A stretch of DNA of 64,000 bases from Orychophragmus violaceus (lineage: Eukaryota > Streptophyta > Magnoliopsida > Brassicales > Brassicaceae), in the NCBI GenBank assembly GCA_030180135.1, contig CM058231.1:52400235-52464234 (forward strand), given 5' to 3'. Shown one piece after another: positions 11,926-23,420 of this stretch. The notes under the pieces are model-generated. The model saw only the letters and a list, made by a program, of their open reading frames with translations. It was not told the DNA's origin and made no database searches. How positions within the stretch are numbered: the stretch's first letter is position 1; every line of letters begins with the position of its first letter. Both the position numbers and the translations under genes were made by a program.

Positions 11926-12904
11926 GGCTCCTTACAGGTGTTATCTATCCATTACTCTTTGTTTCATTGCATCAGATTCATTGTTTCATTCATCTAGTTC
12001 TGTTTCATTGCATCCTAAACTGGAAAAAAACTATAAAAAAATTGCATGTATACTTGCTTGCATCCATTCTAATTATTTAGATATGTTAGTTGTCAATCTC
12101 TTTCAATGAATAATCCAATTGAAAAAGCTATAAAAAGAATCTTGTCCATCAATTTGTATACATTGATTCATTAGTTCTTTCTGTTTACAGCTTTATATTG
12201 CATCTTAAAACAAAAATACCAAAATAAAGTCTCTGTTTTTGCATTATCTCCTTCGTTCTTTACTTTTGCATATATATTTTCGTTTTCCATAACCCAAAAC
12301 CCATAAAAATCGTCCATGTTTTTGTCTATGTCTAGTTTATTTTCAAAGTTCTTATTTTGCTTTCATAAAAGAAACCAGAAACGTTTAAAAAGAAAAGAAG
12401 AAGAATTGTTGTTTGATTCGATTTTCTCCTTAGAAAACCAAAGAAAGTTGTTTATTTCTCTATTTCCCATTGAAATTTCGAAAACCAAAACAAAAGGAGG
12501 CTCCCAGTCATTTAGTTTTCATTTTCCTAGAGAGTCAAAACCATGTGCCATTTCTTAAAATAGGAAAGAACAATATTTGTATTCAAAGCTCAGTCTTCTT
12601 TTGTTTTCAAAAGTTTTTACAAAAAAAAAAAAAATCAATTACGAAGTTTCCAAACCGTGTGTTAACATTGAAAACCCAAGTTTCCCAAAGGCGTGCATGA
12701 AATTAAAACAAAACCAGAACTCTTTGATTTTTTTTTTATTTTGAAAAGGTAGTGAATCGGCTTTGCTAAATTTGCTTCCAAAAACCTTTTTGAAACATAT
12801 TTAATTTGAACTAGTCAAATATTCAAAAACTTTAATTTATACTAAGGTACATCAGAACACTTTGATACACTCTGAATTCTGAACTTTCAGGTACTAAATC
12901 AGAT
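11926..12904 (+). other. AT-rich untranslated leader of gypsy copy 2
   Basis: About 980 bases of T- and A-rich sequence between primer binding site and gag start, with several homopolymer runs. Open frames here are short and low-complexity. A cag/gt boundary just before the gag ATG could be a splice acceptor, which is speculation. Confidence 0.5.
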
Positions 12905-13989
12905 ATGGGAGAGGAATCAGCTAATGAGCAGATTACCATGGCTCAAATGCTATAAGCCATGAGAGGCATCAGTGCTAGGATCACAACACCGGAGCAGAGG
13001 CCTATTCCACCACCAGCACCAATTCGCAACCGGAACAGAAACTTGAGGCATCTAGTTGATGATTCAACAGATGAAGACATGCCAGAGCTAGAAGAAGATG
13101 AACTACCTCCCGATCCAAACCAAGGAGGAACAGGTCAAGCTCAGAACAACCATGACAAAGGCATAGGCAGAAGAGACATTCAACAGCCTAGGCATGAAGA
13201 TAGAGACAAAAACCGTGAGGAAGATGATCATAGGCGTGGAGGCAAGGTTCTGAAACTCACACCACCTACCTTTACTAGAAAAGTGAATCCAAAATCTTAT
13301 CTGATTGGGAAAGAAGAATGTAGTATATCTATGAGTATTACCAATACTCAGAAAATAGGAAAGTCTCCTTAGCTGCAGCTCAACTCACTGACAATGCTTT
13401 GGCATGGTGGGATAGAGAAGCATCAGAGAGGAGGAAATGAAATTTGCTTTGAGGAAGAGATATGTCCCAGGATACTAACATAGAGATCTTCAGAAGAGGT
13501 TTAGAAAGCTCTCTCAAGGCAACAAATCAGTTAAAGAGTACTTTGAAGAGTTTGAAACCTTGAAGAACATGCTGGAGTAGAAGATTCAGAAAAATCTTTG
13601 GTGGCTAAGTTTATGGATGGTCTTCAAGACAGAGTTGCACGCAAGGTAGAGAGACAACCTTACCAATATCTTTAAGGAATGTTGCACTTAGCTATCCAAG
13701 TTGAGCAACACATTAAGAGGAAGGTTGCTGCAACCAGTAGAAGCAAACCAACTTGGAATCAACCTCATAAAAACCAAGACAAAGGCAAGGCAGTAAAAGC
13801 GGATTCAAAGTTCAAGATATCCAACAATGAGCAGCCCAAGAGTACCAAACCAGAATCAAACAGTAGCAAAGCTCCACTTCAAAGGACCAGAAACATTACA
13901 TGCTTGAAGTGTCAATGGAAAGAACACTATGCAAGAGACTGTCCAAACTGGAGGGTGATGGTTATAAGGGACAATGGAGACATCGAATG
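12905..13989 (+). pseudogene. Gypsy gag, interrupted (copy 2)
   Basis: Starts at ATG 12905 (MGEESANEQITMAQML) and meets an in-frame TAA within 17 codons, then continues: an acidic, proline-rich N-terminal region, a gag block around LTPPTFTRKVNPKSYL, frameshift, AAAQLTDNALAWWDRE near 13375, further frameshifts, and the C-terminal LHLAIQVEQHIKRK plus the zinc knuckle CLKCQWKEHYARDC near 13900. Gag would form the virus-like particle that packages the RNA. At least three disabling changes. The last 310 bases parallel copy 1. Confidence 0.8.
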
Positions 13990-14099
13990 ACAAGATGAAG
14001 CAAAGAATGAGCAGTTTGAATCAGAAGAAGAAATTACTGATTATCCAGACGCAGGAGATATACTTGTTACTTGGAAAGCTCTCAGTGCATTGTTTGAAC

Positions 14100-14604
14100 C
14101 AGAAACAATTCAATGGGAGAAAATCTTCCACTCCAGATGCACATTGACGCCAAGGTATGTAGTCAGATCATATGTACTAATATGGCTAGTACTTATCTTG
14201 TAGATAAGCTGAAGCTGCAAAAGACCAAGCATCCAAGACCATACAGATTAAGGTGGCTCAATGATGAGAGAGAAATGAGGATAGCTGAGCAAGTCATGGT
14301 ATCATTCAGCATAGGTAAGTATCATGATCAAGTGAAATGTGATGTTGTGCTAATGCAATCAGGTCAGCTACTCTTAGGGAGGCCTTGGCAGTTTTACAAG
14401 TAAACCATGCACAATGGGAGGACAACCATCTACAGCTTCACACACCAGAACAAGAAGCACAATCTAGCTCCATCAGCACCACATGAGGTGTATGAAATGC
14501 AGAAAGCAATGGACAAAGGTTCAAAGGTAAGTAAGACCAAACTTTTTATTTCACCATCTAATGTTCTGAAATCCTCAAACAAAAAGAACATGTGCTACTC
14601 ATGA
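14100..14604 (+). pseudogene. Gypsy protease remnant (copy 2)
   Basis: Same protease region as copy 1, but a short deletion near 14170 removes the catalytic Asp-Gly-Gly segment altogether, leaving CTNMASTYLVDKL. LLLGRPWQF is retained, with a stop immediately after it at 14401. The copy ends at 14645 in the protease-RT linker, where the LARD-B LTR begins; RT, RNase H and integrase are missing. Confidence 0.75.
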
Positions 14605-14645
14605 TCTTCAGAGAAGGGAATTTTCCAGGTTCATAAGAGCAGGAC

Positions 14646-14850
14646 TGTAATAACCCTCCCGAAGAAGTAGAACGGCCGACGAGGGATACGACCACCCGAG
14701 AGGGAACAGACGAAGAACGGCCAAAAATTAAAAGTTGTCAGAATGGTCTGGAACTTTCAGCATTGGTTAGAAACGACATTTTAAGAGTGTTGGTCAAAGC
14801 GGAATGTGAAAAGACTGCACAGATTGAAAGATATCCAAGTTTGGCAAGAT
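14646..14850 (+). repeat. LARD-B 5' LTR, first ~200 bases only
   Basis: Begins TGTAATAACCC and matches the starts of the LTRs at 5035 and 16926. After about 200 bases it passes directly into internal sequence (gtggttac...), so the rest of this LTR, the primer site and the first 1.2 kb of the internal region are deleted. The left edge is a true LTR start inside the gypsy protease-RT linker. Confidence 0.8.
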
Positions 14851-16925
14851 GCTGACCAGTGGTTACGAATGGTGATTAAGGACAGGACAAGAGGTGGCGC
14901 TTATGGAGAGGAGTTCACACCAAGACAGTCTGAACTCATAATTTATGAGTGGTAAAGGAACGACTTAGGAGAAGTCTTTACCATGATCAGGACAGAGGAT
15001 GAACTCATTGAAGTTAGGAGAACTTAATGGAAGGAACGGATGCAATCGTCTTATCCACGTCCAAGAAGGCAAGGTATTGCGTGACGGGTATTCCTTAGTA
15101 GAGTAAGGAAGAGAAGGGGATAGAATCCCATCACGGGACGTTTTGGAGCATGACGTGGCCAACCATGAAGTCGGGTTCCACTTTAGGAAACAACTTGGAG
15201 AGATGAAGAAGAATAGTGTTCAGGAAGGTTTCGGCCATCGGAGTCCGGCCTTGAACCAAGAAACGGAGATCGATTATAAACCAACAACGGAGACAACGAG
15301 AAAGGAATTCCTTTGGTGTGTATTCAAGAAGCTAAGACCAAGCTACAAATGGTGGAATCGATGGTGGTGGTTTGGTCATATGATGGTGTACCCAAAGAAG
15401 GATCAAAGGAAGAAAGGAGTGGGTTAGGAACTGCGGACTAAGGGTCATCAAAAGGTAGAGGAAGCTCGATGATTTTGATCCAAAGAAAGACGTTGAGGGC
15501 ATGTCATGATTAAGAGGAGTTAGGCCATGACAAGGGAGCGTGCAGCGAGGAGAGAAGAAGTTCAGACGTTCAAGGTGATGAGAAGAAGAAGTTTACGCAA
15601 AGACAGTCCAAAGGTGAAACTTGGGATATAGGAGAATGAACGGCCTCTACAGAAATGCAACAAATTCATTGTTTCAGCAAAAGGAAACGTGGAGTAGGTA
15701 CCTAGGCAACAAAGTCATTAAGGATGATCATCCAAAGGCATGGACCAAAAACGTGTGGAACGGTTGAGGAAGAAGATCTGAAGTTCTTGATAGAGAGAAG
15801 GCTATGAAGACATTGAGTATCAACCAAGACCGTGAGAGGGATCATCAGATTAAGAAGGTAGGAAGTGTAAGGAAGGTCGCCAAGGAGACAAGGGTAAAGA
15901 CCGATAATGTGAATGGAAGCAAGGTCCAGAGAGTAAGGAACAACGTCCATGAGAGCAAGGATGGGTACAAAGGAGAAACCAAAGAAGGATAAGGGCGAAG
16001 ACCGAGACGCGGAAAAGGACAAGACATTGAGAGAGGAAAGATGGACAAGACATTGAGAGAGGAAAGATGGACAAGACAAGGAAGTAATTAGCTAAGAGGA
16101 GCTAACCAAGATTCAAAGGATGGCCGTCGGGAGAAGGAAATCTCGAACTAGGAGAAGACAGTCAAAAAATAGCCACACTACTAACGTTACAAGGAGGAAC
16201 GACTAAGAAGGGGAAACTGTACACAAGACATGCTAGAGAACGGTAGCAGCCAATAGAGGTACAAGGAAGATGGAACAAGAATGAAGGGTCTCAAGCAAAG
16301 AGACAACAGATGTAGAGTGATTAAGAGTGACAGTTATTATGAACCCAAAGCAAAATCAGTTTGAGGAATATGGTGGAGACCAAGAAAGAAAGGCATGAAG
16401 AGTATATAAGGAGACGTTACTCTGTACTCATATGCAAAGGACATAGTGTCCTGAGCACAATGGAGGATAGTTGGGTGCGGAAGATCACAACAGAGCAAAG
16501 GAATGAAACTATGGTCAAGAGTAGAAACATTTATGTGTGAGAGATCAAGGGCAAAGAGCAAAGAAAGAAAATGAGAAAGAAATATGGGGGAAAAACCTAG
16601 CGAGATGATGTTAAAGAAATAAGAGATAGTGAAACAAATGAAAAACCGAGGGGCATTGCCATAGAGAGAAGAACCAGAAGTTTGTAAGTCGGAAAGGGGT
16701 CCGATGAAGGAGGAGATGAGAACGACGTGTATCAAGAGGCAGTAACGTGATGGTAGTTGGAGCTACGGCTTAGAACCTTGGAAAGTACTGAACCACACTA
16801 AGAGATGAAAAGAAGATGAGACGTAAGGACTAGTGTTAACGAAGATGGTGGTATTAGCTCAGCGGGAGTGTGGTGTTTTCTTCAAGTATTAGAATTCAGG
16901 GACGAATTCTATTAAGGGGGTAGAA
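14851..16925 (+). mobile_element. LARD-B internal region, non-coding
   Basis: Parallel to 2926-5034 of LARD-A over its whole length with many substitutions and small indels. It shares landmark blocks such as gagttcacacca, ggagcgtgcagc and gtattagctcagcgggag. No protein domain is recognisable. It ends with the polypurine tract at 16912-16925. A short duplicated unit (gacaagacattgagagagga) occurs near 16018-16070. Confidence 0.8.
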
Positions 16926-17300
16926 TGTAATAACCCTACCGAAGAAGTAGAACGGCCGATGAGGGATATGACCGGCCGAGAGGGAACATACGAAGAACGG
17001 CCAAAAATTAAAAGTTGTCAGAAGTGTCTGAAACTTTCAGCATTGGTTAGAAACGACATTTTAAGAGTGTTGGTCGAAGAGGAGTGTGAAAAGACTGTAC
17101 ATATCGAAAGATATCCAAGTATGGCTGGAAGTCGGGTTAAAGTCGTGATAAGGACCTTCCCGAAATTGATAAATTGTTGGGAATGAATGTGGATCATCAT
17201 TTTGGAGGATTTTGGGAACAAAGGTCGAGTTAGAATTTTTTTGGGTCGAGAAAATGGTCATCAGGTCGAGAATGGTCCGATTCGGTTTTATATCCCAGAT
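16926..17300 (+). repeat. LARD-B 3' LTR, first ~370 bases
   Basis: Begins TGTAATAACCC directly after a purine tract. Similar to 5035-5400 and to 14646-14850. It loses similarity near 17280 and is replaced from 17315 by the truncated LTR of the minus-strand gypsy element. Confidence 0.8.
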
Positions 17301-17485
17301 TCCCAGGGCTAGTCCTCACCTTGGCCAAAGAAGGGGAAAATTCGTAATTTTGGAATTCCAATTGTCCAAACAGACTTCATATCTAGAAAGAAGACGGAAA
17401 AAGATGTGAATTAGGCTTTCGTTTCGCTCGAATCGGGTTAAGGATGGTCTAGTTATGGTCAGTTGAAGTTAACCAGCACAAACCG

Positions 17486-17615
17486 GATTAAACCGAACCA
17501 GACCGGTCAACCCGACCCGACAAGGTCAACCCGACCCGAAAAGGTCAACCCGACCCGATCCGACCCGGTCAACAGACCCGACCCGGTCAACCCGACCCGG
17601 TCAACCCGACCCAGA
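17486..17615. repeat. Minisatellite of ggtcaacccgaccc units
   Basis: At least six near-perfect units of 14-18 bases (ggtcaacccgacccg with short spacers). The paired LTR carries a shorter array at 20960-21035, so the array length changed after insertion. Confidence 0.85.
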
Positions 17616-18145
17616 CTAAACCGGAAATTGGAAATTGAGTCGGACCAAACCAAAAAAACAGATTCGTCAATAGCAGATACGTTTTAGAAAACAGATCATA
17701 ACTTCCAAACGGTAAGTCGGAATTAGGCTATTCTTACCTTTCTGGAAAGATGAGATCGAGTGATTTCCAACGACATATTGTGCGTTCCGTTTTTCCTTAC
17801 GGTTCAACGGAAAAACGCTAATCAAACTTACGGCCAGAATTGTTTCGATCTCAGATCTGCATTCGGAGAAGTGAAAGGTCGGAGAAACGAGATTAGATCT
17901 CAGATCTATCACCATAGGCGATCAAAAAGAGGTATGGGAAGAAGGAAAAAGGGTATCTAGGAGTAACTATAGATTCACTTAATCCGGATAGGGATCGAGA
18001 GACGACATGAAGAGGAAAACGAATGGTGGCTCCAGGAAGGCGACAGCGAGGCTGATCTTCGACGGAATCCGGCGACGGCTGCTTCTGGTGGACGTCTGGC
18101 AGAGCTTCGCCGTAGATCTCTTCTTTGTCTATTATCTAGGGTGGC

Positions 18146-18160
18146 TACTCTTATTTATAG
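18146..18160 (-). promoter_or_regulatory. TATA box of minus-strand gypsy LTR
   Basis: The minus strand reads cctataaataagagtagcc here, and the same sequence occurs in the paired LTR near 21560-21575. It lies about 110 bases inside the LTR, so the U3 region would be short. Confidence 0.6.
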
Positions 18161-19509
18161 GAGAAGGGAGGAGAGACCTAGGGTTTTTAAGAAAAGAAGG
18201 TGGGTTTTGGGCTTGGGCTTTGGGTTTTACTCTTTTATTTTAAATTTTTTTTGGGCTGGGTTTTGGCGAATTCGTCCCGAATTCTGTGGCGAGAGATCTC
18301 CACTGCAACTCTTTACCAGAAGCACTCCATAAACTTCGCTGAACCGAAACTGAACTTGATCGCTTACTTGCTTGAAAAGAACTTGTCCCTGAATCCTTAA
18401 GACTGCTTCTCTCTCCCCCCCCTATTTCAAACCAGGCTCTGAAGTGTCCTTCTCCTTGGTACCAATCTAATAGCAACCTCCAAAATGCAACACAAACGCC
18501 AAATGCTACCGCCCATGTCCATTAGGGTCGGTCTCCAAAAATTTAGAAGCCACACTCATCTTTCTAGTGGTTCTAAGACTGAACGAGATGCTCCGCTTCC
18601 GAATCAGTTCTCCTTGAAACTCTTCCATTTATCCGTGCCACAATGCATCATCCACTTTTAAATGGATTCTCTTTGACGGTTTCCATTCCCGTGCACCATG
18701 GCGTTGACTGTCGCACAAGCAGACATCATTTCTTATCCTCCGTGAATAATGCGGCTAACCATGTCCATTATGGCTACCTGACATGTGGGGAACGACCCAC
18801 CACGTTTCTGCTGCGCACTCTGATTTCCAAGCCGACTAACAAACTGACTTGTGGGGAACGACCTACCACGCTTCCGCTGTGCACTCTGATTCCCAGACCG
18901 GTTTCCAATATAACTTCCAGCTCAAGTTTTCCCACCTTATGATCTAGATGTAGTGCTTTCCAAACACCATCATTTGGGTTTCCTTCCCCATTAAGATTGC
19001 CCTCCTTTGCTATTCCTTGCAGTTTCTTGCCAATCCTCCATAGTTTTTTCCTAACACTCTTCCGTTGGATTTTCATTTCCAATAACCAGCTTTGTCCACT
19101 TGAGCGTGCAATTATAGAAGTCCAGTTGACTGGGCAATTCCAAATGCCCCAGCTCCGCCTTCCCAAACACTTTTACGATCTTCTTTCCCTCTTGAAGAAC
19201 TCTGTTAGCTGCTCCAGTAATCCACAAAGAACTCTGAGGCAGACCGTTTCCTTTCCGGTTCCACCGTTGAATCTCGAGCCCGCCATGCAATGAAGACCTC
19301 CTCCAACTTCCAGCTTGATCAATCTTCCAACGAGCCATCCATAACTCATTTAAGTTGATGTCATAAATCTGATTACAAGATTCCATACTTAGAATAGATT
19401 TGGATGACCTCCAGCTGCTTCTTTTGATCCAAGCAACGCAAACAACTCTTGATGCTTAATCCAATCGGAACACCGCCACTTCCAAATGGCCTCCTTGCAA
19501 TCCGGTCTT

Positions 19510-19615
19510 TCCGTCGACCTCTTGCAGCTCCTGCCGCACTCCTTGCAGCTCTTGCAGCACTCCTTGCAACACTCCTTGCAGCTCCTACAATGCTCCTAGC
19601 AATACTCCTGCATTA
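19510..19615. repeat. Short tandem repeat, ctccttgcagc-like units
   Basis: About eight degenerate 11-13 base units (ctccttgcagct, ctcttgcagca, ctccttgcaaca and similar) inside the non-coding internal region. No coding meaning is apparent. Confidence 0.7.
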
Positions 19616-20020
19616 GCCTCTCGTCTGATCGTCTCCACATCCTTGAGCACGCTTGGTTGAACAACACTCTGAACATATGTTGACCCCAACACACACCCCA
19701 ATAGTACCGACTACCCTGTAGGCGCACACTGTAACATACACCTCAACGGCACACATCACGACATACATCTTGGCACACATCTTAAAGGCAATAGCACCAC
19801 TGAGGTATAAAGACACTGCCCCAACCTGCAAGGAAAAATTCTATCTAGACTTGGACGGGCGTGGAGAATAATCGAAGATATAATTGGCGCTTGAAAAAGC
19901 ATTTCGCAAAGTAACCATTTTATAAAATTTTCACAAACACTTTTGAAAATTCTGAAAACAAGATTTTGGGAAAACAACGAAAGCTGATCCCCCAGGACGG
20001 CACTAGGGGACCTTAATTAG

Positions 20021-20032
20021 GCTCTGATACCA
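20021..20032 (-). other. Primer binding site of minus-strand gypsy
   Basis: The plus strand reads gctctgatacca, i.e. tggtatcagagc on the minus strand, three bases from an LTR end. It fixes the element orientation as minus. Confidence 0.85.
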
Positions 20033-20035
20033 AAT

Positions 20036-21691
20036 TGTAACACCCCTCTCTCGGCAAACCGGAGACGTGGCATTAGGGCACCCTTTAAAGGTCCAACCAG
20101 CTGCCTTCTCAATCTGGTCCCAGGAATCCTGCGCGCTTTCTTCGGTTCAAATCCACCAATAGCATCGATCGATCGTCAATCCTGCATCCGGACCTGCGAA
20201 GGGAAAGAGCACGGGAAAGGAAAAGAGAGGCCTGAGTAATTGTTACAAACACAATTACCCAGTGAGGGCGGAGTAAGCAATCCGCGATCCCGGCTTACGC
20301 CACACAACTACGAGACAAGTTCTAAGCTAATATCACCTTACACGCAATGCCCGAAGGCACATTACACTCAACCTACGAATAACTACATGTTTGTGGTTGC
20401 GGACCTAGGGCTGCCTTCCCCTAACCGCACCCCACGGACCGGCCATTACGCCCTTTCCACAGCAAACAAACGGCTCGCGAACCTTCAAACCACATCACAC
20501 CACCATGGGAGGGCTTTTCTGGACCCTCCTCCGACGATCAAGGATGCGCACAATTCCGCTACGCGCCCTGCCACTCAATCCCTAAAACAGTTCTACCACA
20601 CATAGCCATCACACACAAGCAACGTTTTCAGTTTAAGTGATAACCTATCCATTCTACATTCTTCAATCAATTACATAGCCGGCATTACAAAACAATGCTA
20701 CCTAGGAAAGACGACATTAACGAAGGACTTGCGTCCGGAATTGAAATGGAATAGGAAAGGGATTACATTCGGTTCTCACCTTGGCCAAAGAAGGGGAAAA
20801 TTCGTAATTTTTGGATTCCAATTGTCCAAACAGACTTCGGATCTGGAAAGAGGACGGAAAAATAAGTGAATTAGGCTTTCGTTTCGCTCGAATCGGGTTA
20901 AGGATGGTCTAGTTAAGGCAGTTGAAGTTAACCAGCCCAAACCGGATTAAACCGAACCAGACCGGTCAACCCGAGCCGATAATGTCAACCCGTCCCGACC
21001 CGGTCAACCAACCCGACCCGGTCAACCCGACCCAGACTAAACCAGAAATTGGAAATTGAGTTGGACCAAAACAAAAACAGATTCGTCGATAGCAGAAACG
21101 TTTTAGAAAACAGATCATAACTTCCAAACGGTAAGTCGGTAGCAGACACCTTTCTGGAAAGATGAGATCGAGGGATTTCCAACGACATATTGTGCGTTCC
21201 GTGGTTCCTTACGGTTCAACGGAAAAACGCGAATCAATCTGAAGGCCAGAATTGCTTCGATCTCAAATCTGCATTCAGAGAAGTGAAAGGTCGTTGAAAC
21301 GAGATTAGATCTCAGGTCTATCAACATAGGAGATCAAAAAGAGGTATGGGCAGAAAGAAAAAAAGGGATTTAGGAGTAACTATAGATTCACTTAACCCGG
21401 ATAGGGATCGAGAGACGACATGAAGAGGAAAAGGAACGGTGGCTCTAGGAACGCGACAGCGAGGCTGATCTTCGACGGAATCCGGTGACGGCTACCTCTG
21501 GTGGACGTCTGGCAGGGCTTCGCTGTAGATCTCTTCTTTGTCTATTTTCTAGGGTGGCTACTCTTATTTATAGGAGAATGGAAGAAAGATCTAAAGTTTT
21601 TATAAAAAAGAAGGTGGGTTTTGGGTTTGGACTTTGAATTTTACTTTTTTTTTTTAAAAAAAAATTTTGAGCTGGGTTTTAGTATATTACA
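20036..21691 (-). repeat. Minus-strand gypsy, complete 5' LTR
   Basis: On the minus strand it begins TGTAATATAC at 21691 and ends ...GGGGTGTTACA at 20036, three bases before the primer site; length about 1.66 kb. It carries the second copy of the ggtcaaccc minisatellite and of the TATA box. Flanking target duplication cannot be tested because the other LTR is truncated. Confidence 0.75.
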
Positions 21692-22598
21692 CTAAGATTT
21701 TTTCTATATTTAAATAGGTAGAATCGTGATCTTGCACCCTTCATCCCTTTTGGACACTTCACCTGTTAGATTCGAGGCATTCTTCTCCTCTTTGCTCTTG
21801 TATGGGAAAGACTCAAGGAATCTTTCTTCTCTTTTATCCACGTAAAAGAACGATGAGGTGAAATGAATTGAATATAGTCTTCTTCTATTGGTCTTTTGGC
21901 ACGTCTCCTCTTCCAAAACGAGGCAAATGTGTTTAGTTAATTCTTCAATTCCATCAAGTGCACAACCAAAACCAATAAAAATTAGTTGTACATTTTCTTC
22001 ATTTATTCTTTTTAGCCGCGTCATTTCTGCTCTCATAATTAATTTTACTTGCTGAATAAGTCTTATTCTCTATGAATACCACTTTGACCTTGTAGAACAA
22101 ATATGATAATTAACTTTCTTAAATCTCAGTTAAGCTTTTAATTTACTTGTAAATCACTATTTGCTTCAATAATGAGATTGTTTAATTTATATGACCACTG
22201 ATTCTCCAGAACGCCATTCAGTTTTAGTTAAAATTCTACCGAATTCCACTCCCGTTTGGTACTTTTCCGAGTATCCCGATTTATTTCGTATTTCGACCTT
22301 TTAGAAAATTCATTTTTTAAAAAATTATTACAAAGATAATAATTCTTTAAAAATAAACTATTGAGTTATTTATTCAAATAAATAATTATTCAGTCTAAAA
22401 TATTATTATTTTTTAAAAATATTTTTTTATTTAGAGACGAAATATTACACCATGAGCCAAGACTAAAGGAAGAAGCGGTCCATACCATGTCATGGGACCA
22501 AATTTGAGGGAATTATCTTTCCTCCACCTCACATTCATTCATCCCACTAATCAAACACTCCATCTCCAAATAACTAACTCTAGGAAAGTTTGGAGAAA
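21692..22598. other. AT-rich stretch without recognisable gene
   Basis: An open frame of 108 codons on the minus strand (21710-22036) has no similarity I recognise. From about 22449 the minus strand reads TGTAATATTTCGTCTC, which could be another LTR start, so the interval is probably old LTR-derived sequence. Long A/T runs dominate 22300-22440. Confidence 0.4.
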
Positions 22599-22603
22599 GA
22601 AGT

Positions 22604-22951
22604 TGTAACATCCCGGTTTGTGGTATATATGGAAAGGCTTAAAAGAATTAATTTGGCTACCTATGTCACCAAGTGCACTTACCTTTTTCGGTCACATGCC
22701 TGAAAGAACTCCAGAGTTAAGCGTGCTTGGGTTGTAGTAGTCCCAGGATGGGTGACCTTTCGGGAAGTGACTCGTGGTAGCATGTGTGTGAGGACAAAAC
22801 ACATGGAAAAAGGCCATGGGTGATTGTATGGTCAGTAAATTACTTGGTCGGGCCTACGAAAAATAACGCACCGACCGTCGGACAGGGGTGGGGCCCACGA
22901 ACCCGGAATAGGGAGGGGTGACTCACCGGTAAGGGCGGACGGGGCGTTACA
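22604..22951 (+). repeat. Cassandra 5' LTR
   Basis: Starts TGTAACATCCC and ends ggggcgttaca. Contains the 5S-like block at about 22704-22778. 348 bases, in the usual Cassandra size range as far as I recall. Confidence 0.93.
22704..22778 (+). promoter_or_regulatory. 5S rRNA-derived pol III promoter in Cassandra 5' LTR
   Basis: Matches the 3' two thirds of plant 5S rRNA, including the A box (agttaagcgtgc), the intermediate element and the C box (ggatgggtgacc). The 5' third of the 5S gene is absent, so this is not a 5S gene. The boxes are intact by eye. Confidence 0.9.
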
Positions 22952-22953
22952 AG

Positions 22954-22966
22954 TGGTATCAGAGCC
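22954..22966 (+). other. Cassandra primer binding site
   Basis: tggtatcagagcc, two bases after the LTR end; perfect match to the tRNA-Met 3' end complement in plant elements. Confidence 0.9.
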
Positions 22967-23050
22967 GAATCCGAGGATGCGTGTGGAGTCAGTGAGGGCT
23001 CACACCATCAATGATAATGATCCTGGTGCGCAATGAGGGCGTTGCGCTCT

Positions 23051-23066
23051 GTAAGAGTGGGTGAAT
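23051..23066 (+). other. Cassandra polypurine tract
   Basis: gtaagagtgggtgaat immediately precedes the 3' LTR start at 23067. Confidence 0.8.
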
Positions 23067-23415
23067 TGTAACATCCCGGTTTGTGGTATATATGGAAAGG
23101 CTTAAAATAATTAATTTGGCTACCTATGTCACCAAGTGCACTTACCTTTTCCGGTCACTTGCCTGAAAGAACTCCAGAGTTAAGCGTGCTTAGGCTGGAG
23201 TAGTCCCAGGATGGGTGACCTTCCGGGAAGTGACTCGTGGTAGCATGTGTGTGAGGACAAAACACATGGGAAAAGGTCATGGGGTGATTGTAGGGTCAGT
23301 AAATTACTTGGTCGGACCTACGAAAAATAATGCACCGACCGTCGGACAGGGGTGGGGCCCACGAGCCCGGAAGAGGGAGGGGTGACTCACCGGTAAGGGC
23401 AGACGGGGTGTTACA
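23067..23415 (+). repeat. Cassandra 3' LTR with 5S-derived segment
   Basis: Starts TGTAACATCCC and ends ggggtgttaca. The 5S-like block is at about 23166-23240 and keeps both the A box and C box; most differences from the 5' LTR fall outside these boxes. Confidence 0.93.
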
Positions 23416-23420
23416 GAAGT

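Larger units (their letters stand above)
17315..18264 (-). repeat. Minus-strand gypsy, truncated 3' LTR
   Basis: Direct repeat of 20775-21691 with good overall identity. In minus orientation it is the first part of the LTR following the internal region: the upstream edge (18265-18285) reads agaattcgggacgaattcgc on the minus strand, the motif seen before the purine tract of the LARD elements. About 740 bases present in the other LTR (20036-20774) are missing here, and the first ~11 bases (TGTAATATACT) are absent too. Confidence 0.75.
18265..20035 (-). mobile_element. Minus-strand gypsy internal region, non-coding
   Basis: About 1.77 kb between the primer site and the truncated LTR. No retroviral domain is seen on either strand. 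It contains a ~66-bp duplication with the shared block tgtggggaacgacc (near 18784 and 18850) and a run of ctccttgcagc-like units at 19515-19615. It resembles a small non-autonomous derivative that relies on enzymes supplied by another element. Confidence 0.65.
22599..23420 (+). mobile_element. Complete Cassandra-type TRIM retrotransposon
   Basis: A miniature LTR retrotransposon with every hallmark: 5-bp target duplication gaagt (22599-22603 and 23416-23420), two LTRs of 348 and 349 bases, a tRNA-Met primer site, an internal domain of about 115 bases and no coding capacity. Both LTRs contain a 5S rRNA-derived segment, the defining feature of the Cassandra family, which gives it a pol III type internal promoter. 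It must borrow gag and pol proteins from other elements. The LTRs differ at roughly 17-20 positions, so the insertion is not recent. Confidence 0.95.

Noticed and set aside
18640..19386. Open frames of about 100-130 codons in the minus-strand gypsy internal region
   Set aside because: Low-complexity, partly built from tandem duplications, and found on both strands with no retroviral motif.
21710..22036. Minus-strand 108-codon open frame as host gene
   Set aside because: No recognisable similarity, located in AT-rich LTR-like sequence with no visible promoter or partner exons.
22704..22778. 5S rRNA gene
   Set aside because: Only the 3' two thirds of 5S are present, twice, each inside an LTR with TG..CA ends, primer site and target duplications; this is Cassandra, not an rRNA locus.
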